Source: Mycoplana dimorpha
GTDB lineage: Bacteria > Pseudomonadota > Alphaproteobacteria > Rhizobiales > Rhizobiaceae
Assembly (NCBI RefSeq): GCF_003046475.1
Contig: NZ_PZZZ01000004.1
Coordinates: forward strand, 285,195-349,194
Direction of reading: 5' to 3'
Length of the DNA: 64,000 bases
Shown: piece by piece, positions 8,194-16,123 of the stretch
Layout of the letters: each line of letters begins with the position of its first letter
How positions within the stretch are numbered: the first letter of the stretch is position 1
Made by a program: the position numbers and the translations under genes
Notes under the pieces: model-generated
The model's database searches: none
What the model was told of the DNA's origin: nothing
The model's input: only the letters and a program-made list of their open reading frames with translations

Positions 8194-10083
8194 TCAAAAG
8201 AGTTCCTCGAAGGATTTACTTACATGACGGTATTTCTCTACCTCAGAGTTTACGAAGTCGTAGAAATATTCAACACTCAACCGCATGTAGTGTACAATTC
8301 CAGATTTTCCCAGCCCCTCAACCAATAATTTAGAAAGCTCTGGATTAACCTCTAGAAATCGCAGCTCCCCACCTTCGGCGGAAAGCGATATCATTTTTAT
8401 CTCGGGATCCTTAATCAGATCAACAGCCTTCCTCATAAAGCCTTCGTCTGATTTGTGGAATTCGGAAACATTTATACTTTGCGCCACTTTATTTCCAGTT
8501 ACGCGCAAAATGTTTTGGTAAAATGAATGCAACGTTCCTTCATGAGTAACGTCGTAATGAGCGTACATTCGACGCGGAATTACCTTTTTTTGACGACTTG
8601 ACTTCGCTTGGTGGAAATATTTCCGCCCGTGAGAAATGTCATATTGTATTTTTAGATTAGCATTTTCGGCAAAACACTCAAAAAGACCTTCATCCCTCCC
8701 CTTAGAAAAGAAATAATCAAATTTATGAGCAGAAGGAACTATATACTTCTCCCTAAATAAATCCGTATTTATATCATAAACCATCTGCATTACCGAATCA
8801 TTGTACCTATTCGAAAATTCGAAAAACATTTTCTCTACATTTCTATTCGCTACCCTCGCAATGCAATTGGCAGCAAAATATTCCTGGAAGCTCCTATGCG
8901 TAAAGCTATAAACTATACCTTCCTTCTTCAATAAGCATATGCTTTCCGACATATCCTTAATAAAATTCTCGTTTACGACATCAATTCCCTCAATTGATTT
9001 TGCCTTATCGATCGTCTCATTCAAATTTACATCAGTAAATTCAAAATTCTCATCATAATAACTTTTCAAGCAAAAGTAAGACAGAAGCTTGATTAGCTCT
9101 TGTCTCTCCAGTCCAGTGTAAAGCTTTCTGCGATAGCCGCCTTTCGTAAGATCATGACGCGTATAAAGCGCCTCAAAAGCCTGCTCATAGAATAGGAACA
9201 TTTTCTTTGGAATGTCTTGATTATAAGAAAATGTAACAAGCATCATATACGCAAGAAGTGGCGTGGTCAGAAAGCTTTCATGAGAGCCATATAATTTATC
9301 AAGCTGCGAAAGAAACGTTTTTTTATACTCATCAACATATGGAGCCTTTTGAACTAACTCCACAACTTGATTCTTTTTCAGTGGCCGAACCTTGCATATT
9401 TCAAATTGCTGCCAGCCATGGAATCTGTCATCGGGACGGCTTGTTACTATAATGGTAAGATTTGGATTGGCTTCTCGCAATGAGATGATCATCTGCTCGA
9501 CTTTTTCGCGCTGATCATGATTGATTTCGTCGAAGCCATCAAAAAATAGAACAAACTCACCTTGCTTTAAGGCCTTCGAAAAATTCAACTGAGAAATACT
9601 GGATCCAGACTTAATAATTGAGTGAAAAATAAAGTCTGATATACTATTGTGCGTGAAGTAATTCAGTTGACGAAGCTCAAGGAAAAACGGAATTCTGCCT
9701 TCCGGATTTTCAAAGAATGAAAGCCACAAATACCTCATAAACATCGACTTACCCCCTCCGCCCGTGCCAGTAATTACGCAGGCAGCTCCCTTCTTCACCT
9801 TCTCGACGAGGGTATACTGATCGACTTCCTTTCCATCGACGTCAAAAGTTTCATCCACATAAAGATCTAGAGTTTTCTCTGGCTTCTTGTCGCTTAATAT
9901 TGTCTTTATTTCGATACATTTTTGAAAAGTGCTATGTAAATGATCATTTAGATCTGTTTTTATCTCGTCGCCATTTGAGCTTAGCGCCTTAATCTTGCGC
10001 TGAACGTATGATGTTGCAAGATTGCCTAGTAGTCCTGAAAATCCCTGTGCTGCAATCGACGCAGCAATAGTCTCTACCGCCAT
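8194..10083 (-). CDS. NACHT-domain NTPase (bacterial NLR-like), AT-rich
   Basis: A 629-residue protein with a NACHT STAND NTPase domain. I start at the ATG at 10083, preceded by AAGGA nine bases away; an in-frame TTG 13 codons earlier lacks this. Seen: Walker A GTGGGGKS at 106-113, Walker B FVLFFDGFDEI at 177-187 with the extra acidic residues typical of NACHT, a sensor-1 strand IIVTSRPDDRF at 211-221, and the winged-helix-like FTHRSFQEYFAAN motif further on. The first 100 residues and last ~200 match no effector or repeat domain I recognise. Bacterial NACHT proteins (bNACHT) include anti-phage defence proteins that sense infection by oligomerising on ATP. Base composition is strongly AT-rich against GC-rich neighbours, a sign of transfer. 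It is not in an operon. Confidence 0.9.
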   Translation of the reverse strand: MAVETIAASIAAQGFSGLLGNLATSYVQRKIKALSSNGDEIKTDLNDHLHSTFQKCIEIKTILSDKKPEKTLDLYVDETFDVDGKEVDQYTLVEKVKKGAACVITGTGGGGKSMFMRYLWLSFFENPEGRIPFFLELRQLNYFTHNSISDFIFHSIIKSGSSISQLNFSKALKQGEFVLFFDGFDEINHDQREKVEQMIISLREANPNLTIIVTSRPDDRFHGWQQFEICKVRPLKKNQVVELVQKAPYVDEYKKTFLSQLDKLYGSHESFLTTPLLAYMMLVTFSYNQDIPKKMFLFYEQAFEALYTRHDLTKGGYRRKLYTGLERQELIKLLSYFCLKSYYDENFEFTDVNLNETIDKAKSIEGIDVVNENFIKDMSESICLLKKEGIVYSFTHRSFQEYFAANCIARVANRNVEKMFFEFSNRYNDSVMQMVYDINTDLFREKYIVPSAHKFDYFFSKGRDEGLFECFAENANLKIQYDISHGRKYFHQAKSSRQKKVIPRRMYAHYDVTHEGTLHSFYQNILRVTGNKVAQSINVSEFHKSDEGFMRKAVDLIKDPEIKMISLSAEGGELRFLEVNPELSKLLVEGLGKSGIVHYMRLSVEYFYDFVNSEVEKYRHVSKSFEELF

Positions 10084-10711
10084 GATCAAATTCCTTAAAA
10101 TTATAGTTCCTAGGTTCGGCAAAGTTTATAATACTGCGACGCCTCCGCCTTACGTGCACACTCCAGCCCAATTGCCCAACAAAATCAACACCCCCACCCC
10201 CATTTCATCCCCGCCCCCTTCGCCCATGCCATAATCCCCCCATCCCGCCGCGGATACACCGCAAGGCGTTGCGGCGAGGCGGGGACGGCGCGGGGCGTGA
10301 GGGACAGACGCGAAACCTCATGATCCGGGCCTGCGAGACTGGTCCCCTCTGGTGACGGCGGGCAGAAAAACCCGAGTTGCGCACCGGACGTGCCCGAGCG
10401 GTGGCACACAGGGCGTCCGCCTCCAGGGCGGGCGAGGCAGAGGACCGCGTTTGCGGGCAGAAACCGCCGAACGGGGCGCCGGAAGGTGCCACACACACAT
10501 TTCAGATGAGGCAGCTTCCAGCGCCCCGTCCGAAAGCAGATTTTTGGGAACCACGACGGCAGGCCGGGCGTGGCCGCAGGCGCATGCGCGGTGCGCGCGC
10601 CCCAGGCGCGATGCCCCGGGACAGGACAGGACGGGACAGGGCCGGTGGTGCGGCGGCCGGGCGACGCGGCACCGCCCCCGGCACCGCTGACAGACGCAAA
10701 GGAGCAAGCCC
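10084..10711. other. intergenic boundary of the AT-rich island, no gene supported
   Basis: Composition switches from AT-rich to very GC-rich at about 10180-10240. The GC-rich part has open frames on both strands, but none with a ribosome site or recognisable product. A short run of ACAGG-like pentamers occurs at 10621-10641. No integrase, tRNA or clear target duplication was seen at this edge. Confidence 0.4.
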
Positions 10712-11569
10712 ATGCCGACTGCAATTCCCGCCGCACCGGCCAGAAAACCGGAAAGCCGCCTCGACGACGGCGTCCTGCGGGCGCTCGCCTACGGCGCCGC
10801 CACCCTGCTGCTCTTTCACGAACTCGTCTGCCGCTGCCGGCCGTGCCGCCGCGCCCGCGGCTGCCTGATGCGCAGCCGCGACGGCCGGCCGGACTGCCTC
10901 GGCAGCGCGCCGCCCGACGCCCTGGCCGTCCACGCCGCCCTTTTGGCGGAAACGGCGCGGCTGCTCGAAACCCTCGCCTTCGCCCCGTCGACGCCGGTCG
11001 AACCGCTCAGCCGCGATCCGGACGACCGCGAACTGCAGGAGGCGGCCGTCGAGATCCTGGATGCCCTGCTGCCGCGGCAGGGCGCCCTGCGCGACCGGTT
11101 TTCCGCCCGCCGCCGCGCCCAGAAACTCCTGTCGGGCCCGCCCTATGCCGGCGACGACCTCGTGGAATATCGGGATTTCCTGCGGTACATCCGCGCCAGG
11201 CCGATCGCGCCGCAGCTGACCGGCGGCGTGCCCGCCCGCCTGCCCCGCCCGCCCGGCAAGCCCGGCGCGGCCGCTGACCTGCCCCGTCCTTGCGAAAAGG
11301 TCGCTGCCGCCGCGCGCTGGTCCGGCCCTCCCGGGAGCGTCGCCGCGTCCGCGCGCTTGTCCGACCCTCTCGGGCAGGCCACTGCCTCTCCGCGATTGCC
11401 CAGTTCCCCCGGAGAGTTCAGTGCCGCCGCGGGCCTGCCCCGCCCGCCCGGAAAGGTCGCTGCCGCCCGCCCTCCCGGGGAGGTCGCTGCGGCCGCGTGC
11501 TTGTCCGACCCTCGCGGGGAGGCCACTGCCGCCGCGCACTTGCCCGCTCCCTTCCGGAAAAGTCGGTGA
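10712..11569 (+). CDS. hypothetical protein with 39-bp repeat-encoded C-terminus
   Basis: A 285-residue ORF with GGAGCAAGCCC before the ATG. Residues 1-175 look like a real protein: a hydrophobic segment near 24-38, a Cys-rich stretch (CRCRPCRRARGC) and an acidic, helical middle. I recognise no domain. From about residue 176 on, the sequence is made of imperfect 13-residue units (such as LPRPPGKVAAA) encoded by a 39-bp tandem repeat that continues beyond the stop codon. The stop is therefore probably set by repeat drift, and the original C-terminus may be lost. It is convergent with dusA. It may be expressed or may be a decaying gene. Confidence 0.5.
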   Translation: MPTAIPAAPARKPESRLDDGVLRALAYGAATLLLFHELVCRCRPCRRARGCLMRSRDGRPDCLGSAPPDALAVHAALLAETARLLETLAFAPSTPVEPLSRDPDDRELQEAAVEILDALLPRQGALRDRFSARRRAQKLLSGPPYAGDDLVEYRDFLRYIRARPIAPQLTGGVPARLPRPPGKPGAAADLPRPCEKVAAAARWSGPPGSVAASARLSDPLGQATASPRLPSSPGEFSAAAGLPRPPGKVAAARPPGEVAAAACLSDPRGEATAAAHLPAPFRKSR

Positions 11570-11695
11570 GTGCGCGCGCTTGCCCCACTCTCCCGGGGAG
11601 TTCAGTCCCGCCGCGGACCTGCCCCGTCCTTCCGGAAAGGGCGGAGGGTGCATGCGCCTGCCCGGTGCTTCCGGACTGCGCGCCCCTGATGTCCG
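11239..11695 (+). repeat. 39-bp degenerate minisatellite, about 11 units
   Basis: Units begin near 11239, 11278, 11316, 11356, 11395, 11434, a truncated unit, then 11500, 11539, 11579, 11618 and 11657. A typical unit starts CTTGCCCCGYCCTYCCGG, continues with a GGAAAGGTCGCTGCC-like half and ends GCCGCGCG. The period is 13 codons. There are no unique spacers, so it is not a CRISPR array. It spans the end of the 285-residue ORF and stops about 40 bp before the dusA stop. Confidence 0.85.
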
Positions 11696-11737
11696 GCATC
11701 TTCTCCCCGCCGGCGGCCCGGTGGTGCCAGCCGTCTC

Positions 11738-12841
11738 CTACTCGGCCGCAGCCCTGGCGGCCGACGCCTCCAGCACCGCGGCAAAGGCGGCTTCGATCAC
11801 CCCCGACCCCGCCGCCGGCCTCGTGGCGTCGGCGGACAGAATCTGGCGGTAGCGCCGTGCGCCCGGGACCCCCTGGAACAGCCCGACCATGTGGCGGGTC
11901 ACATGGTTCAGCCGCCCGCCGCCGGCGATCACCCGCTCGGCATAATCCATCATCGCGTCCCGCACGCCCGCCCAGAAGGCCGCGTCGGCCGCCAAAGTCC
12001 CTCCCCCTTGTGGGGAGGGGTTGGGGAGGGGTTTTTCGGCAGAGGCAACAGGGCGAACCATGTCCGCCAGCGGATTGGCAAACACAGCATCGACCCCGGT
12101 CAGCATGCCGCTGTCCTGGTAGGCGGCGCGGCCGAGCATGGCGCCATCCAGCCCCTCGCCCGGCCGGCCGATCTCGGCAACCGCCTGCTCCAGCGTATGA
12201 AGACCGCCATTCAACCCGATGAAAAGATTTTTGTTTTCCGCCTTCAGCCGCCGCACCAGGCCGTAGTCGAGCGGCGGGATGTCGCGGTTCTCCTTCGGGC
12301 TCAGCCCCTGCAGCCAGGCCTTGCGCGCATGGACCCAGACGGCGTCGACGCCGCCAGCCTTGACGCGGGCGACGAGGTCGCGCAGCGCCACCTCCGGGTC
12401 CTGGTCGTCGACGCCGATGCGGCACTTCACCGTCACCGGAATGCTGACCGCCGCCTTCATCGCCGCGACGCAATCGGCCACCAGCTGCGGCTCGCGCATC
12501 AGGCAGGCCCCGAAGGTGCCGGACTGCACCCGGTCGGACGGGCAGCCGACATTCAGGTTGATCTCGTCATAGCCGAAGTCTTCGCCGATCCGCGCCGCCT
12601 CCGCGAGTTTTTGCGGATCGCTGCCGCCGAGTTGCAGCGCCAGCGGATGCTCGACCGCGTCATAGCCGAGCAGCTTGTCGCGGTTGCCGCGCAGGATCGC
12701 GTCGGCGACGATCATTTCGGTGTAGAGCACGGCGTTCTTCGTCAGCTGCCGGGCGAAATAGCGGTAGTGCCGGTCCGACCAGTCGATCATCGGCGCCGTG
12801 GCGAAGATTTTCTGCCCGGTGCTGAGTGCCTGCTGATACAT
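11738..12841 (-). CDS. dusA: tRNA-dihydrouridine(20/20a) synthase DusA, with inserted palindrome peptide
   Basis: A flavin enzyme that reduces uridine in the tRNA D-loop. The 367-residue protein starts at the ATG at 12841 (MYQQALSTGQKIFATAPMID); the upstream part of the frame is not Dus-like. Motifs seen: APMIDWSDRHYR, QLGGSDPQKLAEAARIGE, the catalytic-Cys segment NVGCPSDRVQSG, the KCRIGVDD and HARKAWLQGLSPKENR substrate loop, and GLNGGL and MLGRAAYQ. The last ~100 residues form the Dus helical domain. At about residues 268-281 a short Pro/Gly-rich stretch (EKPLPNPSPQGGG) is encoded by a half copy of the palindromic element seen in uvrB, just before the helical domain. The 39-bp repeats end close behind the stop. 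Confidence 0.95.
   Translation of the reverse strand: MYQQALSTGQKIFATAPMIDWSDRHYRYFARQLTKNAVLYTEMIVADAILRGNRDKLLGYDAVEHPLALQLGGSDPQKLAEAARIGEDFGYDEINLNVGCPSDRVQSGTFGACLMREPQLVADCVAAMKAAVSIPVTVKCRIGVDDQDPEVALRDLVARVKAGGVDAVWVHARKAWLQGLSPKENRDIPPLDYGLVRRLKAENKNLFIGLNGGLHTLEQAVAEIGRPGEGLDGAMLGRAAYQDSGMLTGVDAVFANPLADMVRPVASAEKPLPNPSPQGGGTLAADAAFWAGVRDAMMDYAERVIAGGGRLNHVTRHMVGLFQGVPGARRYRQILSADATRPAAGSGVIEAAFAAVLEASAARAAAE
11998..12036 (-). repeat. half palindromic element inside dusA (same family as in uvrB)
   Basis: TCCCTCCCCCTTGTGGGGAG and the following TTGGGGAGGGG match the left half of the 93-bp uvrB element with one extra G. dusA reads through it in frame on the minus strand. The right inverted arm is missing. 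Confidence 0.85.
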
Positions 12842-13219
12842 GGTCCGTCCGCGTCTGGTGTGGGTAGGGTTGCCAAGCCGGGACCACAGCCGCGCCAAAA
12901 CGCCGGGTGCCGTCCTGCCCGAGAAAAATGGTTTCGCGCCGCTCATAGCGCAAGGAGCCCGGAAAAACCACCCTCGCTCCCCCTCCGGCTTGGCCTGGCA
13001 GCGCCGGACGGTGCTAGAGTGGGAACGATTCGGAAAGAACCGCCATGCCGCCAGTCTTTCCCGCCGCCGCCCGGACGGCCGTCATGCAGCCGAACGACAC
13101 CGCCGGCGCCGCCAGTTTCACAGCCCCCCCCCGCAGCGGCCGGGGCGCACCCTTGCCTGCGGAGGCGGCGGCGCTACGCCCCGCCCTCAACTGAACTGAA
13201 CTGACCTGAGGAGGTCTCC
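12842..13219. other. intergenic region between dusA and the hexapeptide-repeat gene
   Basis: This is a divergent promoter region of 378 bp. A 49-codon open frame from the ATG at 13045 ends at 13194, but it is low in complexity and lacks a convincing ribosome site. A short CTGAA tandem (13191-13206) precedes the ribosome site of the next gene. No regulator site was recognised. Confidence 0.4.
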
Positions 13220-13750
13220 ATGCCGCTCTACGCACTCGGCAACCACGTCCCCACCCTGCCCGCCGACGAACGCTACTGGGTCGCCCCAGATGCGCAGGTG
13301 ATCGGCAAGGTGGTGATCGGCGAGGATGTCGGCATCTGGTTCGGCGCGACCCTGCGCGGCGACAACGAGCCGATCACCCTTGGCGCCCGCACCAACATCC
13401 AGGAGAACACCGTCATCCACACCGATCCCGGCAAGCCGGTGACGATCAGCGAAGGCTGCACGATCGGCCACGGCGCGATCATCCACGGCTGCACGATCGG
13501 CGACAATTCGCTCATCGGCATGGGTGCGACGGTGCTGAATGGGGCGGTGATCGGCAACAACTGCCTCGTCGGCGCCGGGGCGCTGGTGACCGAGGGCAAG
13601 GTGTTTCCGGACAATTCGCTGATCGTCGGCTCGCCGGCTCGCGTGGTGCGGATGCTGGACGAGACGGCGATCGAGGGGCTGAAGACGTCGGCCGAGAGCT
13701 ATGTGCGCAACTGGAAGCGCTTCAAGGCGGAACTGCGCCGGCTCGACTGA
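13220..13750 (+). CDS. gamma-carbonic anhydrase-like protein, left-handed beta-helix
   Basis: A 176-residue left-handed parallel beta-helix protein of the gamma-class carbonic anhydrase (PaaY/YrdA) group, built of hexapeptide repeats such as VIGKVVIGEDVGIW. The active-site-type residues GATLRGDNEPITLG, the N of NIQENTVIH, and the zinc-ligand histidines in NTVIHTD, IGHGAIIHGC are present. Many homologues bind metal, but only some show carbonic anhydrase activity, so the reaction is not asserted. GAGGAGGTCTCC gives a strong ribosome site for the ATG. It is monocistronic. Confidence 0.9.
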   Translation: MPLYALGNHVPTLPADERYWVAPDAQVIGKVVIGEDVGIWFGATLRGDNEPITLGARTNIQENTVIHTDPGKPVTISEGCTIGHGAIIHGCTIGDNSLIGMGATVLNGAVIGNNCLVGAGALVTEGKVFPDNSLIVGSPARVVRMLDETAIEGLKTSAESYVRNWKRFKAELRRLD

Positions 13751-13850
13751 AGGGCGCGCCGGCTAGTGTGTGTCCATGAAAGGGAGCCGGTTTCGGCGCC
13801 AAGATGTGACGAACAGGCCTACAGCGTGGCGCTGAAAACTAGCTCCGGCG

Positions 13851-14258
13851 TCAGGCGCAGCCGGCACAGTGGCCGCGGACCTCGATGGTGGCCTTGCCGG
13901 GCCGGAACTGGTGGTCGCGGGCAAAGGCGCCAAGCCGCTCTTCGATCAGATGGTCATGAAACTCCGTCACCTTGCCGCAGGCTTCGCAGATGGTGAAGGC
14001 AGTGAGACCATGCGCGCAGCATCCCTGATGCGGGTGAGCGCAGGCGACGAAGGCGCTGATGCTCTCAAGGCGGTGGACGAGACCGAGGTCGAGCAGCTTG
14101 TCGAGCGCCCGATAGACCTGCAGCGGCGCGCGAAATCCTTCGTCGCGCAGCCTGTCGAGGATCGTGTAGGCGCTGAGCGGCGCCTCGGCCTGCAACAGCG
14201 CATCGAGCACCAGCGACTGGTTGCGGGTCAGCTGTTTCATGGGTGTCATCTGTGTCAT
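13851..14258 (-). CDS. zur: zinc uptake regulator Zur (Fur family)
   Basis: A 135-residue Fur-family repressor that senses zinc and shuts off high-affinity zinc uptake. The N-terminal winged helix (LTRNQSLVLDALLQAEAPLSAYTIL ... VYRALDKLLDLGLVH, split here) is followed by the metal sites: CAHPHQGCCAH, CEACGK with HDH, and the closing CAGCA. AAGGGGG lies six bases before the ATG at 14258; its ATG overlaps the znuB stop by 4 bp (ATGA), so it is the last gene of znuC-znuB-zur. Zinc rather than iron or manganese is inferred from the operon. Two later ATGs are possible starts. Confidence 0.95.
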   Translation of the reverse strand: MTQMTPMKQLTRNQSLVLDALLQAEAPLSAYTILDRLRDEGFRAPLQVYRALDKLLDLGLVHRLESISAFVACAHPHQGCCAHGLTAFTICEACGKVTEFHDHLIEERLGAFARDHQFRPGKATIEVRGHCAGCA

Positions 14259-15085
14259 CTGTTGCCCCCTTCGGGTTGCGCGGCGGCGATGCTGCTGTGT
14301 TCGCCGCGCCGCGGCAGCAGGCTGGCGAGGAAGAGCACCAGCGCCGCCACGACGATCGACGGGCCGGACGGCGTGTCGAACTTCAGCGAGCCGAACAGGC
14401 CGCCGGCGACCGCGACGGCGCCGAACAGCGAGGCGAGCACCGCCATCGTCTCCGGACCGGCGGAGAAGCGGCGCGCCGTCGCCGCGGGAATGATCAGAAG
14501 CGAGGTGATCAGCAGGATGCCGACGATCTTCATAGCGATCGCGATCACCAGCGCCATCAGCAGCATGAAGGCCAGGCGGGCCCGCTCCGGCTCCAGCCCT
14601 TCGGCAGCGGCGAGTTCCGGGTTGACGGTGGAGGCGATCAGCGGCCGCCACATGTAGACGATGGCGAGCAGGACCAGGATGCCGCCGCCCCAGACGAGGC
14701 TGACATCGGCCTGCGTCACGGCGAGGATGTCGCCGAACAGGAAGCCGACCAGGTCGATCCGCACCCAGGTCATGAAGGACACGATCACCAGCCCCGTCGC
14801 AAGCGTCGCATGCGACAGGATGCCGAGCAACGCGTCCGTCGACAGCGAGCCGCGCTTCTGCAGCAGCAGAAGCGTCAGCGACACGACCGCGGCGACGGCG
14901 AAGACGCTGACCGCCAGGTTGACGTGCAGCAGCAGCGACAGCGCCACGCCCAGCAGCGCCGAATGCGCCATGGTGTCGCCGAAATAGGCCATCCGCCGCC
15001 AGATGACGAAGCAGCCGAGCGGTCCGGTCGTCAGCGCCAGGCCTATGCCGGCAAGCAGCGCGCGGGTGAAAAAATCGTCAAGCAT
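14255..15085 (-). CDS. znuB: zinc ABC transporter permease ZnuB
   Basis: A 276-residue inner-membrane permease of the ABC-3 family (ZnuB/TroC) with 7-8 membrane segments. It begins MLDDFFTRALLAGIG and contains the family's GCFVIWRRMAYFGDTMAHSA loop that contacts the ATPase, plus the MKIVGILLITSLLIIPAATA segment. Its start overlaps the end of znuC by 8 bp, and its stop overlaps the zur start by 4 bp, indicating translational coupling. Confidence 0.96.
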   Translation of the reverse strand: MLDDFFTRALLAGIGLALTTGPLGCFVIWRRMAYFGDTMAHSALLGVALSLLLHVNLAVSVFAVAAVVSLTLLLLQKRGSLSTDALLGILSHATLATGLVIVSFMTWVRIDLVGFLFGDILAVTQADVSLVWGGGILVLLAIVYMWRPLIASTVNPELAAAEGLEPERARLAFMLLMALVIAIAMKIVGILLITSLLIIPAATARRFSAGPETMAVLASLFGAVAVAGGLFGSLKFDTPSGPSIVVAALVLFLASLLPRRGEHSSIAAAQPEGGNR

Positions 15086-16025
15086 CGCGCCGCTCCTGCG
15101 TTTCGTCCCCGCTCGTCCCGGCCGTTGCCGGCGGCTCGCAGCCGCAATCCGGCCCATGCGCATGCGGGATCCGCATCGGCCCGGGCCGGCTGCCCGCGTC
15201 GCCGTGATGAGCGTCGCCATGATGGTGACCGTCGGCGGGATGGCAATGATCGGTGACCGAACCGTCGGCATGCAGGACGCGGCCGTCCGGCAGGTGAGTG
15301 TGGTCGTGGTGGTGGCTGTAGACCGCCAGCGTCTGGCTGGCGCGCGTGCCGAACAAACGAAGATACTCCGGGCTGCGGCTGACCGCCTCCGGCGTGCCGC
15401 GGCAACAGACATGGCCATTGAGGCAGACGACGGTGTCGGTTTCGGCCATGACGACGTGCAGATCGTGGGAGATGAGCAGAATGCCGCAGCCGGTGGTGTT
15501 GCGGATCGTCTTGATCAGCTCGTAGAGCGCGATCTCGCCGGAGAAATCGACGCCCTGCACCGGCTCGTCCAGCACGAGCAGATCGGGCTTGCGGGCGATG
15601 GCGCGGGCCATCAGGGCGCGCTGAAACTCGCCCCCCGACAGGTGCTGCACTTCCGCACGCGCGAGATGGCGGATGCCGGTCGCCTCGAGTGCGGCCTCGA
15701 TCTCGCGCTCCCGCAGGCTCGTCGTCAGCGTCATCAGACGTTCGACCGTCAGCGGCATGGTCCAGTCGATGGCGAGCTTCTGCGGAACGTAGCCGACACG
15801 CAGGCCGGGAATACGCGTCACGCCGCCCTCGTCCGGCCGCGTCACCCCGATCGCCATCTTGGCAGTGGTCGATTTCCCCGACCCGTTCGGGCCGATCAGC
15901 GTAACGATCTCGCCTCGGGCGATGGAGAGGTCCACGCCGCGGACCAGCCAGCGGCCCTTGCGCCGCACGCCGGCGGCCGCAAGGCTGACGAGCTCCTGCC
16001 GGGATTGCACGTTGGATTGCAGCAT
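15078..16025 (-). CDS. znuC: zinc ABC transporter ATP-binding protein ZnuC
   Basis: The ATPase of the ZnuABC importer. I start it at the ATG at 16025 (315 residues) with GGAAAA just upstream; an in-frame TTG four codons earlier is the only longer option. Seen: Walker A IGPNGSGKST, Q-loop VGYVPQK, signature LSGGEFQRA, Walker B LLVLDEPVQGVD and the H-loop ISHDLHVVM. The C-terminal ~70 residues are very His-rich (SHHHDHTH; GHHHGDAHHGDAG; HAHGPDCGC), an extension common in ZnuC and probably a zinc-binding or sensing tail. Confidence 0.96.
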   Translation of the reverse strand: MLQSNVQSRQELVSLAAAGVRRKGRWLVRGVDLSIARGEIVTLIGPNGSGKSTTAKMAIGVTRPDEGGVTRIPGLRVGYVPQKLAIDWTMPLTVERLMTLTTSLREREIEAALEATGIRHLARAEVQHLSGGEFQRALMARAIARKPDLLVLDEPVQGVDFSGEIALYELIKTIRNTTGCGILLISHDLHVVMAETDTVVCLNGHVCCRGTPEAVSRSPEYLRLFGTRASQTLAVYSHHHDHTHLPDGRVLHADGSVTDHCHPADGHHHGDAHHGDAGSRPGPMRIPHAHGPDCGCEPPATAGTSGDETQERRDA

Positions 16026-16066
16026 TGAATTTTCCAAAAGTCCGGTTGCCGCCTGCTATCGCACAC

Positions 16067-16079
16067 GTTATAGCATAAC
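16067..16079. promoter_or_regulatory. candidate Zur operator 1 (znuCB-zur side)
   Basis: GTTATAGCATAAC is a 13-bp near-perfect palindrome lying 42 bp before the znuC ATG, in the znuA/znuC divergent region. It resembles the GTTATA-N-TATAAC core of alphaproteobacterial Zur boxes. Confidence 0.65.
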
Positions 16080-16086
16080 GCAACTT

Positions 16087-16103
16087 ATGTAATAACATTA
16101 CAT
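16087..16103. promoter_or_regulatory. candidate Zur operator 2 (znuA side)
   Basis: ATGTAATAACATTACAT has 7-bp inverted arms (ATGTAAT/ATTACAT) with a 3-bp centre, and is placed 20 bp before the znuA ATG. It fits the Fur-family Zur box pattern and is 7 bp from operator 1, so both divergent promoters can be repressed together. Confidence 0.7.
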
Positions 16104-16123
16104 GCGCATCCGGAGATGTCACG

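Noticed and set aside
11239-11695. 39-bp tandem repeats as a possible CRISPR array
   Set aside because: Units are contiguous and degenerate, without unique spacers, and no cas genes are nearby; it is a minisatellite.
13045-13194. 49-codon open frame upstream of the gamma-carbonic-anhydrase-like gene
   Set aside because: Low-complexity Ala/Pro/Arg content and a weak ribosome site; not enough to call a gene.
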